64,000 nt of DNA from positions 56,891,868 to 56,955,867 of the forward strand of contig NW_025335568.1 in assembly GCF_004798865.1 (NCBI RefSeq), read 5' to 3'. A program made the translations under genes and the position numbers. Positions 1 through 11,269 of the stretch are shown in pieces; positions within the stretch are counted from its first letter, which is position 1; each line of letters begins with the position of its first letter. This stretch comes from Varanus komodoensis (lineage: Eukaryota > Chordata > Lepidosauria > Squamata > Varanidae). The notes beneath the pieces are model-generated. The model did no database searches. It saw only the letters and a program-made list of their open reading frames with translations, and was not told where the DNA came from.

Positions 1-150
1 TCTCAAATAAGCTAACGTTAGGTGTGACTTCAGGCCAAACTACACATGATAGTGGGAGATTCTGGATTAGATGTCACACTTTTTAAACAAGTGGAGCGCA
101 GCTGCCAGGCTGTGGGTAGGCAAACACAGGACACTGTCCTACACCGTATC
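1..150. other. unassigned unique-looking sequence
   Basis: I see no coding, RNA or repeat signature in this short left flank. Confidence 0.4.
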
Positions 151-152
151 AG

Positions 153-330
153 TCCATAGTGGTTAGAGCAGTAGACTGAGACTCAGGAGATCAGGTTTCT
201 AGTGCCCACTCAGCCATGGAGCTCAGGGGTGACTTTCAGCCAGCCATGTACTTTCAGCTTAACCTACTTCACAAGGTGATCATTTTGAGGATAAAACAGA
301 GAGGAAGAGAACCTTGTAAGTTCCTTGCAA
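153..330 (+). repeat. tRNA-derived SINE, family A (old, diverged)
   Basis: The segment follows the same order of blocks as the better copy at 46351: a 'gtggttagagcagtagactgagactcagg'-type head containing the tRNA-like A-box region, a B-box-like 'caggtttctagtgcccactc', then 'catggagctcaggggtgact' and a 'cctacttcacaaggtgatcattttgaggataaaa' body. The 3' tail is decayed. A short open frame starting at 216 lies wholly inside it and is not a gene. Confidence 0.7.
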
Positions 331-773
331 GAGGAAGGAAGACAAGGTATAAATGTAAGAATATAACAATATTTGTCCATCAAGGGCAGTATTGTCTAGG
401 GGTGGGAGAACTTTTTCAACCCAGGAACTGAATTCCAGTTGGACAAATGTTGTATTCCATCCATGGATCGCTCCTAAAGCAGAACAAGCAATGTCAAAAT
501 TGTTCCTGATTTCAAGCCTTCTGAAAAGTAAGGATGACAGAGCTTCTGCATGTTGACTCAGGAGTAAACCAGAATAAATAACTCAGTAGTGCTTTCAAAT
601 ATCTTTACAAGTGCCAAGCTTCTGCAAGCCTACTCACAAGTAATCATGAACAGCAATACTTCTCTGTCTATTCACAAGTTAACAGGGCAGGCCTCTCTAG
701 TAGCCAGCTTCCTTTCCAGACTCAAGCCCCTCTCTCTTTCTGGGAAAAGCGCTTACCTCCAATCAGTCGCCAA
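331..773. other. unassigned, with a hAT-like end near 395-470
   Basis: Around 395-440 the sequence 'ggggtgggagaactttttca' resembles the 'CAGGGGTGGGGAACCTTTTTCA' kind of hAT terminus, but I cannot find its partner end or a target duplication. The 88-codon frame starting at 589 runs into the LINE tail at 774 and is not a gene. Nothing else is recognised. Confidence 0.35.
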
Positions 774-1525
774 TATTTATTTATTTATTTATTTAAAACA
801 CTTCTATGCCGCCCCCATCACAACAAAGCGTCGGGGCAGCTCACAACATAAATAAAGCATATAAATATAACAATTATATAATTAAATTAAAAACCCCGGT
901 GACATCTCGGTTTAAACATTTTAAACCCTATAAATACAATAAATTAACAGTTAAAATAAGTTTTAAATAAAAAGGTCTTAACCTGGTGCCGAAAAACAAA
1001 TAATGACGGCACCAGGCAGACCTCTCTGGGGAGCGCATTCCATAGATGGGGCGCCACCGCAGAGAAAGCCCTCTTCTGGGTACTGTGCTTCCTAATATCT
1101 TTCACAGAGGGTTCCCGGAGAAGGGCATCTGCTGCCGATCTCAAGGGGCGGGAGAGCATATATGGACACAAGCGTTCCTTTAGATACCCAGGTCCCAAGC
1201 CGTTGAGGGCTTTATAGGTCATAACCAGCACCTTGAATTGGGCCCAGACTACAATTGGGAGCCAGTGGAGCTGACGGAGAACTGGGGTTATAGGAGAACA
1301 ACACCCAGGCCCTGTCAGCAACCTGGCAGCTCTATTCTGCACCAATTGAAGTATCTGGACCGTCTTCAAGGGTAGCCCCATGTAGAGCGCGTTACAGAAA
1401 TCTAATCGGGAAGTTACCAACGCATGTGTCACTGTAGCCAGGCAGTAGTTCTCCAGGAAGGGACGCAGCTGATGGATCAGCCGAAGCTGAAGGAAGGCGC
1501 TCCTCGCCACCGCCATCACCTAACA
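774..1525 (-). mobile_element. L2-type LINE (CR1/L2 group), 5'-truncated 3' end
   Basis: Read on the minus strand, this is the C-terminal part of a LINE ORF2 (open from 1519 to 944, about 190 residues) followed by a 3' UTR, a GC-rich stem-loop and a tetranucleotide tail. The protein contains typical post-RT blocks of this clade: a TSRLDFCNALY segment, LQLVQNRAARLL, LHWLPI, FKVLVMTYKALNGLGPGYL and a final AFSAVAPHLWNALPREV...KTFLF block. The stem arms are at 808-815 and 833-840, and the TTTA-repeat tail on the plus strand is about 774-795. The piece has lost the endonuclease and reverse-transcriptase domains through 5' truncation, as is usual for target-primed insertion. Its loop sequence matches the copy at 27644, not the one at 11105. 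Clade assignment (L2 rather than CR1 proper) is inference from protein style. Confidence 0.9.
944..1519 (-). pseudogene. L2 LINE ORF2 C-terminal fragment
   Basis: A 191-codon frame carries only the region downstream of the reverse transcriptase of an L2-type LINE. It is uninterrupted and ends at a natural-looking stop after the KTFLFKTYFNC block, so the copy is fairly young. The first methionine is simply the first ATG after truncation. The parallel region in the copy at 11105-12950 is broken by a stop and a frameshift, so this is the better-preserved version of the C-terminus in the window. It should have no function without the catalytic domains. Confidence 0.85.
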
Positions 1526-2614
1526 GATTAGAGCTTTCCCCTGCCACCTAGTGGCAAAGGCTGTCTTTGTTACTGCACAACAAGGAAAAGTTCCAATTTC
1601 CAATCAGCTGCTGAGCACAGATAGGAGCTGTCCCTGTTGGGAGAATGGTAGGGCCAATTGGAAAGAAACCAGCTGGCCAGTTGGAGAACCCCTATGTGTC
1701 AACTCTAGGCCACAGTCTAGGGGGGGTTTCCTATCTCTGCTCTGCTCTAACTGAGATCTTACACAGGGGAAATGCCTATCACCTGTTACCTATTTTTTTT
1801 TAACCTGCTTCTGTAGTTGTCACTGAACTGAGATGCTTCCTATAATAATGGGGACTGATTTGTACCAGCACTGGAGGAGGTGGGGGAACTTCCACCCACA
1901 GACTAGGATTCCCTCCCCCCCTTTTTTCCTGTCCTTTGCTCTGTTGTGTAAAACAGAAAGCAATCCAATATTACAACTCTTTCTACAGCATATGTAATTT
2001 AATCCTAATTTCCATTAAAAGCAAAGGGACTTGAGTTAGTTGATTGACATTTTTGTATTGGTTTCAGTGGGAGTTACTTCTGCATGTAACTGAAATCTCT
2101 GCATGTTTACTTCAGATTAATTCCCACTGGGTTTATTAAAACTGATACTCAAGTAGGTGGTATTTCAGCCCTTGTCACAACTAACTAGAGCTGGATCAGA
2201 GTTGTGATATCTGTAGCTGTCTTGTCTATCAGATTTACATTTCATCAAGTTACATTTCCTAGTTTCCCCCTCTTGGAATATTTCATTAAAATTATTTTTC
2301 AGATTCAGACTCTCTCAGCCCTCCCTTCATGGCTTTGTATTTCTATTTTGAGAATGCCATTATGACTTGCCTGCTTTGCATTTACAAGAAACTGAAAGGA
2401 TGTTTGAAGGACAAATAAGGAGAAGAGCCTTCTTTCCATTTTCTCTCTCTCTCTCTTTTTTTTTTTTGCTACTAAAGATTAAAATATTTCCTATGAAAAA
2501 AACACATATATTACTCCAGCCATCCAAGTTAGCCATCACACGCCTATTTTCAGTAGTATAAGACCTGAGATGCAATATGAAACACCTCTGATGGTTAGAA
2601 GCACCTTATGGGTT
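1526..2614. other. unassigned; possible old repeat fragment near 2035-2155
   Basis: At about 2035-2155, blocks such as 'cagtgggagttacttctgcatg' and 'agattaattcccactgggtt' resemble a widespread reptile short repeat with 'caatgggacttacttctgagtaaacatg' arms. The match is too weak to assign. A pyrimidine run (CT and T) lies at 2443-2468. The short frames here have no recognisable domain. Confidence 0.35.
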
Positions 2615-3000
2615 AATTTATGGGTTAATGACTGGGAGAGTTGGAGGGACAATGGAGGTCATCTAATTCCACTCCCTGCTCCCTGGAGTAGTTACAGTGT
2701 GGGATGCAACCACAGAAATGCGACAGATGGCTCTCCAACTTCTTTTTATATAGGAGTGAAGGAGAGCCTTTTGAAGCATACCGTTGTTGAACAGCTAGCA
2801 AGTTTCTTCTAATCTTTACCTGAAAGCTGTTTCCTTGTAATTTCTACCCATTAATTCCAATCCTGCCTTATAAACAATAAAGAACATGCCTATACTACCT
2901 TCTCCATGACAGCACTTCAGATGTTTGAAGGCAGCTATTATGGCTCCCCCTAATCAGCTCCAGGTGATTTTGTACGTCTGCTTCACCAAATGCTCATTAT
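2615..3000 (-). mobile_element. CR1 LINE 3' fragment (old)
   Basis: On the minus strand this follows the CR1 3' consensus. In plus orientation it reads 'gagagttggagggacaatggaggtcatctaattccactccctgct', then 'ctctccaacttctttttatataggagtgaaggagagcc', a block around 'gttgttgaacagct', and 'agatgtttgaaggcagctattatggctccccctaatcag'. These are the blocks seen in reverse-complemented vertebrate CR1 tails. It is diverged, has no open frame and is inferred to be an old insertion. Confidence 0.75.
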
Positions 3001-3599
3001 CAACCCAACCTAGTCTTTAATTAAAAAAAAAAAATGATTTCTTTAATTTGAGCCCATTGGGTGGTAGAAAGGAAGGTGAGAAACTCACCATGTGCTTGGC
3101 CCACGAAGATCTTACAAAGTTTCTGCAGAGCAGAGGGGTTTGTGTGAATTACATAGCCTATTTCTGACTTCCCCTTCTTAAGGAAGGCCTGAAGAGGTCG
3201 ATCAGCAATATACTTGGACCAGATTCAGAGCTTGTCACAGCCTATCATATGTGTATAGGATTCCCTTGAGGACAAACATGGGTTCCTAGCATAATCATTA
3301 ACAGGTTTCTAGTAGGGATAAGTACATCTGTCTATTTCAGGTTTTCTTTTTCTTACATTTTTCTAATCTTATATCCAGTTTCTCCTGAATTTTAAGAATG
3401 TTTCCAATCTCAAGCTTGGTTTGCCGCAAATGTTTGAGAATTCCTTTTTAATTTCCAGAGAGGTACCCAGGTTAGTTGGTTGTGGCAAAGGAAAAGGACC
3501 AGGAACAGGAAAAAACAGATCTTCTGGTACACTGAAGACTTATAAATTTATTTTGTCATAAAGTTCCGTAGATACTGTTAATTTTGTTTCTGGGATTCT
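3001..3599. other. unassigned, partly AT-rich
   Basis: There is a poly-A run near 3020-3033. Sequence at about 3310-3470 starts 'agtagggataagtacatctg' and is AT-rich with repeated 'aatttc/ttgag' motifs, weakly like the AT-rich family at 23917. I see no gene. Confidence 0.3.
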
Positions 3600-4775
3600 A
3601 GAAGGTGATACAGTGGGGTTCTTGCCTTGTCCCTTGGCAGTTATGCCCTGAGGTTCTACAGGGCTCAGTTGTATCTCCCATACTGTTCAGCTTCTCCATA
3701 AAACTGCTAGGGAAAACTGTGCATAGATGCGGACTGAGGTGCCACGGATCTGTGGATGATGTTCAGCTCTGTCTCTCCTATCATTAAATACAGGTGAGAC
3801 AGCAAGTTTTCTGAATTCTGTGAAGGTAATGGACTAGATTACAACCCAGAAACTGGGACTCAGTCCAGACAAGATGGAAGTTCTGTTGCTGGTCCATTTG
3901 CCTAGCTAAGTGATATTGTACTTGTTCTAGAGGAAGTTGCACTCCCCTTAACGGATCACGATCATAGTTTGGGGCTTTAGATCTGGAAGTGTCACTAGAG
4001 GCATAGGTGGACCCAGTGCCATGGCAAGCTTTTTGTCACCTTAGGCTGATAGGCCAACCATGGCCTTATCTGGACAAAGACAGAAGAGAGGTTATCAGTT
4101 GTCCGTGTTCTGATATAGTCTTGTCTAAATTACCGCGCTATATTATATGTGAGGCTTCCTTTGAAAAGAGCCTAGAAACCTCAGCTGGTCCAAAATAGTG
4201 CAGTGAAATTGCTAATGGGGACTGGCCAATTTGATCACATGATGCCAGCAGTACTCTACCAACTACACTGGTCGCCAGTCCATGTTAAAGCCTGAATCAA
4301 AGAGCTGGTAGTAACATTCAAAGGCAGCACTGCTTGGGCCCTGAAATATCCCACACCTGAAATATCATCTCTTCCTGTATACCTTCTTGGGTCCTAAGAT
4401 GATCTTCAGCAGTTCTTTCCCTGGAGTCCCCAGGAAAGGAAGTGTGGTAGGTGGTTACTAAGAAAAGGACCTTTTCCATTGAGTAGCTCCAGCTGTGGAA
4501 TAAATGCCACAAAGATGTTTGGTACCTACCGTACATTGTGCTCTTTTCAGTGAAGAAGTCCTTTTTATTTTCCCTGGCATTTTAATTTTAGTTTTTGTTT
4601 TAAATCTAGTATTGTATTTTAAATCTTTTTCCTTACTTTTAAATGAATTGAAGTGCTGCTATTTCATATAGGATTTTGTCATCTTGGATTTCATGTTTTT
4701 AATTGAAGGGAACTGCTCAGAGAGCTTTGGCTATTGGATGATATAGAAATGTAATAAAGTATTAATAATGAATGG
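3600..4775 (+). mobile_element. old L2-type LINE fragment, plus strand
   Basis: The frame from 3605 reads QLCPEVLQGSVVSPILFSF...RCGLRCHGSVDDVQLCL. This aligns with QLCHGVPQGSILSPLLFNV...RCGLRNHQYADDTQLYL in the LINE at 11105, so it spans RT motif B and the YADD box (here SVDD). Downstream, 'ggaagtgtcactagaggcataggtggacccagtgccatggcaagc' matches the LSLEAQV...ARSAF stretch. The 3' end at 4707-4770 is of the type 'aactgctcagagagctttggctattggatgatatagaaatgtaataaa'. Many stops and shifts show it is old and belongs to a different, older L2 lineage from the copies with GCCGCCCC stems. Confidence 0.8.
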
Positions 4776-4908
4776 ATCCATCCAATCATGTATTAATTTT
4801 GTTAGTCACCTTGGAAACCTGTTAGGCAGAGAAGTAGGCTGTAAATATTTTAAAAGAGTAAACAAACCTTAGAACACTTCCATGCCATCCATATTACATA
4901 CATAAGAG

Positions 4909-5104
4909 GCAGTGTGGTGTAATGGTTAGAATGATGGGCTGGGACTGAGGAGACCCAGGTTCGTGTTTCTGCTTGGTCATGAAGCTCACTGGGTGACCTT
5001 GGGCTAGTCATTGACCCTCAGACTAACCTACTTTTCAGGGTTATTGTGATGATAAAATGGAGGACAGACAGATACAGGTGCTGATAATGATAATAAAATC
5101 CGAA
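4909..5104 (+). repeat. tRNA-derived SINE, family A
   Basis: The head is 'gcagtgtggtgtaatggttagaatgatgggctgggactgaggagacccaggttcgtg', with an A-box-like start and the B-box-like 'caggttcgtgt'. It is followed by 'gaagctcactgggtgaccttgggctagtca' and 'cctacttttcagggttattgtgatgataaaatgga'. The tail ends in AATAA-rich sequence just before the L2 piece at 5105. The block order is the same as in the copies at 37370, 46351 and 56949. Confidence 0.85.
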
Positions 5105-5590
5105 TGAGAGATGCTCAAGGTGTTATTGCTGGTTTATAAAGCCCTAAACCACACAGGATCAAATTACTTGAGACACTGGTCTTCCGTGGTGCTGCCCCAT
5201 CCTTGCAGTTCTGATGTGGAAGGGCTTGCTGACCATACTTTGGCCCCTTGTTGCTCATTTGACCATGGTGTGGAAGAGGCCACCTCCACTACGGTTCCTT
5301 ACCCTGTAGAAAGTTCTCTGCACTGAGAGCAGGCAGGCTTGGTGTGGAGGGCTTCTGTTGATATTTGAAGACACACTTTTTGCCAAGACTTTTCCCTGAT
5401 TGCTAGCATTGTGAGGCACCTCTCATCATTTTGGGATTTTATTATTTTTGCCATTGTTTAAGTCACTGGCTGTATTGTATTTGATCTTAATTTTCTACTG
5501 CACACTGCTTTGGGATTATTATTTTTAAAGAAAAGTGATAGCATGCTGCTTTTTAAATATCTTTATCAGTAAAGTATCTCCTGGATTAGC
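5105..5590 (+). mobile_element. old L2-type LINE 3' fragment, plus strand
   Basis: The frame from 5111 reads LKVLLLVYKALNHTGSNYL, matching the FKVLVMTYKALNGLGPGYL block of the younger L2 copies. It is followed by a decayed C-terminal block and an AT-rich 3' UTR with 'ctgcacactgctttgggattatt'. It could be the continuation of the LINE at 3600 split by the SINE, but that piece already has its own 3' tail, so an independent insertion is more likely. Confidence 0.7.
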
Positions 5591-5695
5591 TTTTCCCAAT
5601 CTGGTGTCCTCCAAATGTTATGGACTAGTTGACATCAGGCCCAACCCACACAGCCAGTGATCAGGAATCCTGGAAGTTGTAGTTGAAAATATATA
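5591..5695. repeat. short palindromic repeat, 'ccaaatgttttggact' family
   Basis: The segment reads 'cccaatctggtgtcctccaaatgttatggactagttg...cagtgatcaggaatcctggaagttgtag'. It matches a common reptile foldback repeat whose arms carry 'ggactacaactccca' and its complement. Related pieces are at 13165, 18215, 24650, 40625, 55400 and 58805. Confidence 0.6.
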
Positions 5696-5712
5696 GTTTA
5701 AAATATATAGAG

Positions 5713-6089
5713 CAGTGATGGCAAACCTTTTAGAGACTGAATGCCCAAACTGCAACCGAAATCCCACTTATTTATCGCAAAGTGCCAACACTGCAATAAA
5801 ACCTGAATACTGGGGTTTTAGTTTAGAAAAAACAACTCACAGCCAGTCCAAGCAAAACATATATATATCCTTGGCGGCGAACTGACCAGCCATGCAAAAG
5901 CTCGAATGAGTCATGCTCTTGATGTCATTGCCTGGCACCGCTACTCCTTTCCAAGCATGCGCATGGCCCCTGTGTGTGCTGTTATCTGATACTCAGCTGG
6001 GACAATGCTGGGGCAACTTGGCTTGCGTGCCGACAGAGAGTGCTCTGTGTGCCCGCTGTGGCACGCGTGCCATAGGTTCACCACCACCG
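5713..6089. mobile_element. non-autonomous hAT element, family H1 (377 bp)
   Basis: The left end is 'cagtgatggcaaacctttta' and the right end is 'ggttcaccaccaccg', which reads as an inverted 'cggtggtggtgaacc' terminus. The flanking 8-bp target duplication is atatagag at 5705-5712 and atctagag at 6090-6097, with one mismatch. This length is diagnostic of hAT transposition. Internal blocks 'cccacttatttatcgcaaagtgcc' and 'gggttttagtttagaaaa' match Charlie-like hAT repeats known in vertebrates. No transposase is encoded. The same family recurs in opposite orientation at 19025. Confidence 0.9.
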
Positions 6090-6097
6090 ATCTAGAG

Positions 6098-8039
6098 GGT
6101 GAAAGGTGAGGAAAAGCTGTAAGATGGCTGGTGATGGTAGTGCAGCAAAGAGTTAGGGGCCTTGGCACACTTTATTTATGGTTGCTGTTGGCGCTGGGTC
6201 AGTGAAATGACTGTGACATTGCAATCCATGTACTGGATGAAGATAGGCAGCTGTTAGTGGAAAACTTGATTGTCTTTTCTTTGAGAACTATCAATCATGA
6301 CTTTAGGGAAATATGAGTTTTAAGCTAACCATTTACCATTCAACTTTTCCCCTCAAGCTGGAAATTAGAGATGGAAGCTATATGAGGTGACAAATTTTTG
6401 CCGTATTCAGAACAACAAAACAGTATAATACTTTCCGCATGAGCCCATAAAGAAGCCAGAAATCTGCCATTCCCTGTGCATTTTATAAATTGAAACACAT
6501 TATTTATTACACAAAATTCCATAGAGATTGATTTTTTTATTAAAGCTTTTTGGAAATACTTTAGTAAATTGGCTAATTTAATACCATCCTCTTTATTTGT
6601 TCCAGAATGGGCAAAAAGAAAGTTTTACTTACGTTAGAGGTATTAACACTGCAATCTTATACATGGAAAAACTCAGTACTGATTTCTGTAGGATCTGGTA
6701 AACAAGAATAGGATTCTAGCCTGACTTATCCTTGAAGTTTTAAAACATATATTTTAGTACTAATTTAAAAGTATTTTTTCTATATGAAGAGGAACAATCA
6801 AAATCAACATCAACAGCTTAATTTTTCCTATTGAGAAAAATAGATTGCCAAACAACCTACAACAATATCTGGTATCGTACTAGATAATATCTACTAGTAA
6901 TCTGCCACAGTAATCTAGTGACCATTCCAGAGTTGTTCAAATTTTTATGCAGCAAATGTGTGTGGGATAAAAAGTGCTATCATAATATTTGTAAACAGTG
7001 AATTTTAAGTTGTCATCGTGAGAGAAATCAGCATTGACAGATTTTGCCCATTTCTGTTGCTACTTACACTGAAAAGCACGTTTCGCTGTGTAAAAATTAA
7101 AAACAAAACAAAAAATAGGCTCCAAATGTAGACTTACAGTCTACAGAAGAGGTGAGCAAACTGTACAGAAATTTTTAGCCTAACTAGCATAGACGGTGGT
7201 GAAGGAAGAGGGGGTTGTTGGCCAACATACCTGGAGGACCACATGTTGCCCATTCTGGATCTAACCTTTAAGCCACAATGTTACTAGAAAACCAAGGATG
7301 GATCAATAGAAAAGGCCTCGCTGCTAAGAAAAGTGTCCTTGTTCAGTGTTCAGGGAAAGAGCAGTTTCCCTCTTCCCATCCACTCTGATCCCCCCATCGA
7401 ATCTGCAAAGGAACAATCATCAGAAAGAGCAAAAGGACTTGCCTTAAGGCCTATGGTTCACAAATTGCAATCAAGAAGAGTAATTTACCTGCAGAGGAGC
7501 TCTGATGTGCCCTTCTGAAAAGGTGGGAGCCACAGTCTCAGTGGCCCAGCTCAGCAAGAATTTTGTCCAGGTGACTAATCTTGTTCTCTTCATAATTGCT
7601 TGTGGATTGTTTGTAATTGGAAGCTTGGCCCTGTGTACTTCATGTCCTGCAAAATTGGGATGTATGCCAGAGGTTAAGATTTGTCCGCAAAGCAATTTGC
7701 TTATGCTGTTCTCGGAGCCCAGAGTCACTTGCTTGGTAAGCAGTGTTGTATTTAGCTGCCTTTTAATAATTTGCCATGTGTAGCTGTTGCCCCTGTGTGG
7801 ACTTCTCCTATGTGGGTGAAGTGGTGGAATAGTTACTTTGAGCTCAAGAATTCACCACTTAGTGATGGCACAATAAACATGGAGTGCCGGCCCACCTTCT
7901 GAATAACATCATCAGTATGTCTGCACTCTCTTATTTTCCACTCATTCTCTTTTAACTGTTTTCAGAAATGAAGGGCCAGGTGATACAGGCTTATTCATTG
8001 CTTGGCAACACCCAAGGAAGGAACCATAGTTCTGACTTG
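6098..8039. other. unassigned, AT-rich, with two weak repeat remnants
   Basis: At about 6640-6725, 'cactgcaatcttatacatggaaaaactcagtactgatttctgtagg...aataggattctagcctg' resembles an old short reptile repeat. At 7145-7256, the right part 'ggaggaccacatgttgcccattctgg' looks like a decayed hAT end. The frames at 7333, 7471 and 7505 show no recognisable domain. A hydrophobic stretch in the 7505 frame is not supported by any gene context. Confidence 0.35.
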
Positions 8040-8112
8040 AGCACATCCTTTGTGTGCAGAAGGGCCTAGTTCAGTCCGTGGCATCTCCAATTTAAAGGAT
8101 TCAGTAGCACAT
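8040..8112 (+). repeat. tRNA-derived SINE, family B, fragment
   Basis: The sequence 'gcacatcctttgtgtgcagaagggcctagttcagtccgtggcatctccaatttaaaggattcag' follows the family-B pattern: the end of the tRNA-like anticodon region, a B-box-like 'agttcagtccgtgg', then 'catctcca..taaaaggatc'. Only this middle part survives. Confidence 0.7.
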
Positions 8113-8215
8113 AATGGAAAAAACCCTCTGTTTGAGATAGGGTGGCCATGTATCCTCTTTAGCAGAGTTCAGTTCTCTGTTTGAAGGAGAATTGGCCTCT
8201 GCTTTGAGGCATCTG

Positions 8216-8290
8216 CTATTTACTTATTTTATTTCTATACCGCCCATTGACTGCACTGTCCAATTCTGGTTTAAAGATAATAAAGAATCA
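8216..8290 (-). repeat. LINE 3'-tail fragment
   Basis: The sequence 'tatttacttattttatttctataccgccca' is the reverse complement of a LINE tail of the 'gggcggtatagaaataaaataa' type. It is too short to assign to a subfamily. Confidence 0.5.
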
Positions 8291-8339
8291 GAAGGACGGT
8301 TGCTCATTAACAGTGCGCCTCTGAACAGCAGACTGAACA

Positions 8340-8680
8340 AGTGGGCACACATCTAGGGATATATAAAAACTTAGTTTTAATTTGATTTTGAACAGTGTTT
8401 ACTCAGTTCACACATTTTTGATCAAACAAGAACTTGGACACAATTTGCAGTCATAGTCCATACATTTCTGAGCCTGCAGTGTACTTTATGGACCAAAACA
8501 GAAAATGTGTTGGACAACAAATGTATGTTTGAAAAATTGTACTTTTGAAAAATGCACACAATTACATTTTGATTAATAGGAGAAGGTATACCTTTGGAAG
8601 ATGCATGCTCGTGATGCCTGGATTTGGAAAAATATGCACATAAACACAGATGAGTTTTTATGCAAAAACCAAGCTTGCTA
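8340..8680. repeat. AT-rich repeat with TGCA/TTTGAAAA motifs
   Basis: The segment is AT-rich with repeated 'aaaatgcacacaatta', 'gaaaaatatgcacataaa' and 'atgcaaaaacc' type motifs. Similar texture and words occur at 23917-24190, 30115-30360, 48130-49000 and 49290-49520. I infer one old dispersed family. Its class and ends are not determined. Confidence 0.45.
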
Positions 8681-10685
8681 TTCTATATGGGCTTTCGGCT
8701 TTCATCAGTACAAGCTTTAAGATGGAATTTGAAGAACTTCAGTGAGCTTTTGTGCTGTCTCACACCTGGTTACAGTCTCCCACACTATGTGGAGATTGGC
8801 TGTTTGTCTATTTGAATTGTTTCTATACTTGCATCAATTCCTGTAAATCAACATGTTCTGAGTAATATGTTCAGTGTACTTATAATTTGTACTTAAACAT
8901 TATAAGTAGATGCTATAAATTAGCATATATAAATTTCTGCTGTCTGTTCAGGGTAGCAATGCAGGTGCCCCTCTAGTTTGTTACCCCAGTGGTCTGCTTT
9001 AAGTGTGCTGGCCTGGGTGGACAAATTATCTTAGCTGGTTGAATGTAGCTTCCAACAAATAGGCCTTCAAAGGTGGAACTCTGGAGGTAGTGCATCCATA
9101 TTGCCTCACATTACATCAAAAACTCAAAGGACCTGAGCTAAGCAATGCCAGCTAACAAGGTAATAAAGGACAAGCTTGCATAAGGCAGAGATTATGGGGC
9201 AGAATTATGAGATGGGAGCAGGCAGAGAATAGATAGAGCATTAAAATATTTGCAAATCTAGAAATTTACACAAATGAGGTTACCATTTAATCAAATGCGG
9301 GGACACATATATATGTCCCTGTGAATCTTAAACTGAGCACTAGTCAGGGTGAGGCTAGAATGAGGTAAGGTGGGTCCATTATCAGACAGCTTAGGATCCT
9401 CAATGCCCAGACCAGTGAGCAAGCCAGCCTGTACTTACTATCTGACCTTTTCTGGCGTGTGGGTTCAAGGAGGTGTATTTGCTGATGCAGCTGATTTTAT
9501 GGTCGTTCTCAAATTGGCTGGTAGTGCAGAAAAAATCCCCAAAGAACTACTGTAGGCTTCTGTCTTGACAATTGCTGGTTGTTAAAATTCTGTCTTTTCT
9601 TTTTCATCAGAGAAAAACATCTGGGCTTCCACCTTGGAGGAGCAATTTTTCCTACACTAGAAAATACTGGTCAGGGCATTCCCAGAAGACATTCCTAGTG
9701 GAAATGTATCAGAGATGTTGGTGGCATCTTTGCAAAGATGTGGGGAGCTTGCAGCTCTACTGAAGTGCGTCTTATGAAAGTAGACAAAATATGCTCTCAT
9801 TCTAAATGCCCTTTGTGGGCTGGGGCAGGAAGAGCTTCATTTCCTTGAGCTGGCTCAGATACGGCATCGGAGATCGACTTGCATAAAAACATCACTGAAG
9901 CAATGAATGGGAAGATCACAAGTTGTGATTTCCCCTCCCAGTGAAGCGAAGAGAAGAGAATGGAATTGCATAAAGTGTTTGCTTACACATTAAGTGCTTG
10001 CTCACCTGGAGTCTCTGACATGGTGCCCACGGACACCTTTCTTAGTGCATACCAGTCTCCCTTCTCCTCCCGGTTTTTCTTTAATTTCTTGAGTCTTGGC
10101 AGGCGTGTTACGAACTGGCAAGCCCTGCCATGGCGGCCTTTTTATGAGAGCATCCATGACACTTTTCTAAAATTCCAGCCTACCCCAAAAAAGTTGGGGA
10201 CAGTATAGGTGGCTTGTGCAAGCAATGTTGTTGAAAAAGTGGCTATTTTGGGTCAGAAATAACTCTGTGATGTCTTAACTTTTTCTTTGTGGCTTCTTAG
10301 TACTTTGATTTCTTAATTTGTACATTTACTTCTGAAAGTTTCTATGGAAATGAAGGAGAAGTATATAAAGCAACAATAGTATTAGGGGGTGGGTGGGAAA
10401 CCCCCCATGCATTCAGAATAAGTACAGATTGTGATTTCTGTTCTGAAGGAAATAATATTCCCCTGAGGCTCACTTGTTCCTGGCATCACAATCAGGAATG
10501 TGTGTCCCTTCTCCAGTCACCTAAGGAAGTAATTCAATTTTCCGGAACAGTCACATTGCAAACTATCCTTTCTGATTCAGTACGTTTCTTTGTCACTAGC
10601 AGATTTACTTAAGATAGGTGATGGCTGCCGAATACACAGTGAAGCTGGGCACAGGCTGGGGTATTCAGTGCTGTGAATCACATTA
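8681..10685. other. unassigned; nothing recognised
   Basis: About 2 kb without a repeat, RNA or coding signature that I can name. The short frames at 9370, 9572 and 9960 have no recognisable domain and no conserved-looking splice context. Confidence 0.4.
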
Positions 10686-10850
10686 AGGCCAGGAATCCCA
10701 ACCTTTTGGGATCTGTGGATGCATTTGGGAATTTGAAAAACTGCACCCAGAGGGTGCATCTTATTCACAAAGTTTTATAGGGTGTCTCTTGGGCACTGCA
10801 GCATTGCCCGATTCAGGTAATTGCTGGCGGTGCTTCTTTTAACCATACAT
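10686..10850 (+). repeat. hAT-like terminus, fragment
   Basis: The sequence 'caggaatcccaaccttttgggatctgtggatgcatttgggaatttgaaa' matches the start of a widespread hAT family, 'CAGGGGTCCCCAACCTTTT...TGTGGGCACCTTTGGAA'. No right terminus or target duplication was found, so it is a fragment. The regions at 26660-27400, 28260-28712 and 33865-34455 may carry other parts of this family. Confidence 0.55.
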
Positions 10851-11269
10851 TTTGACAATGTCAAATGTTTCTTTTGCAGAGGAGGTTCTTACACAAATAA
10901 ATTTTGCACAGGAATGCTCTTTAATATTCACTGAACTGCACTCTTTTAAATTATCTACCTGATTCATGAAAATTTGCATATGGAAAGGGAAATGGATTCC
11001 TTGCACCCTTTTGACAGCTAAGTAACTGATATTTCAAAATTGGAAGGATAGGCATTTACTTCCTCTAACACAGTGGATTAAAGGCCCTTACAGTGCTTTG
11101 AGTTTTTATTTTATTTTATTTTATTTATTTAGGCGACTTCTATGCCGCCCCATTCGCCGAAGCCTCAGGGCGGCTCACAAACCATAAATAAATAAAATTA
11201 AATAAAACAATATAAATTAACAATATAAATTAAGTCACCCTGGCCAAAGAATAAAATGAATAAATAATA

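Noticed and set aside
7505-7783. 92-codon frame with a hydrophobic segment as a membrane-protein exon
   Set aside because: No recognisable family, no supporting neighbouring exon, and extensive overlap with an opposite frame.
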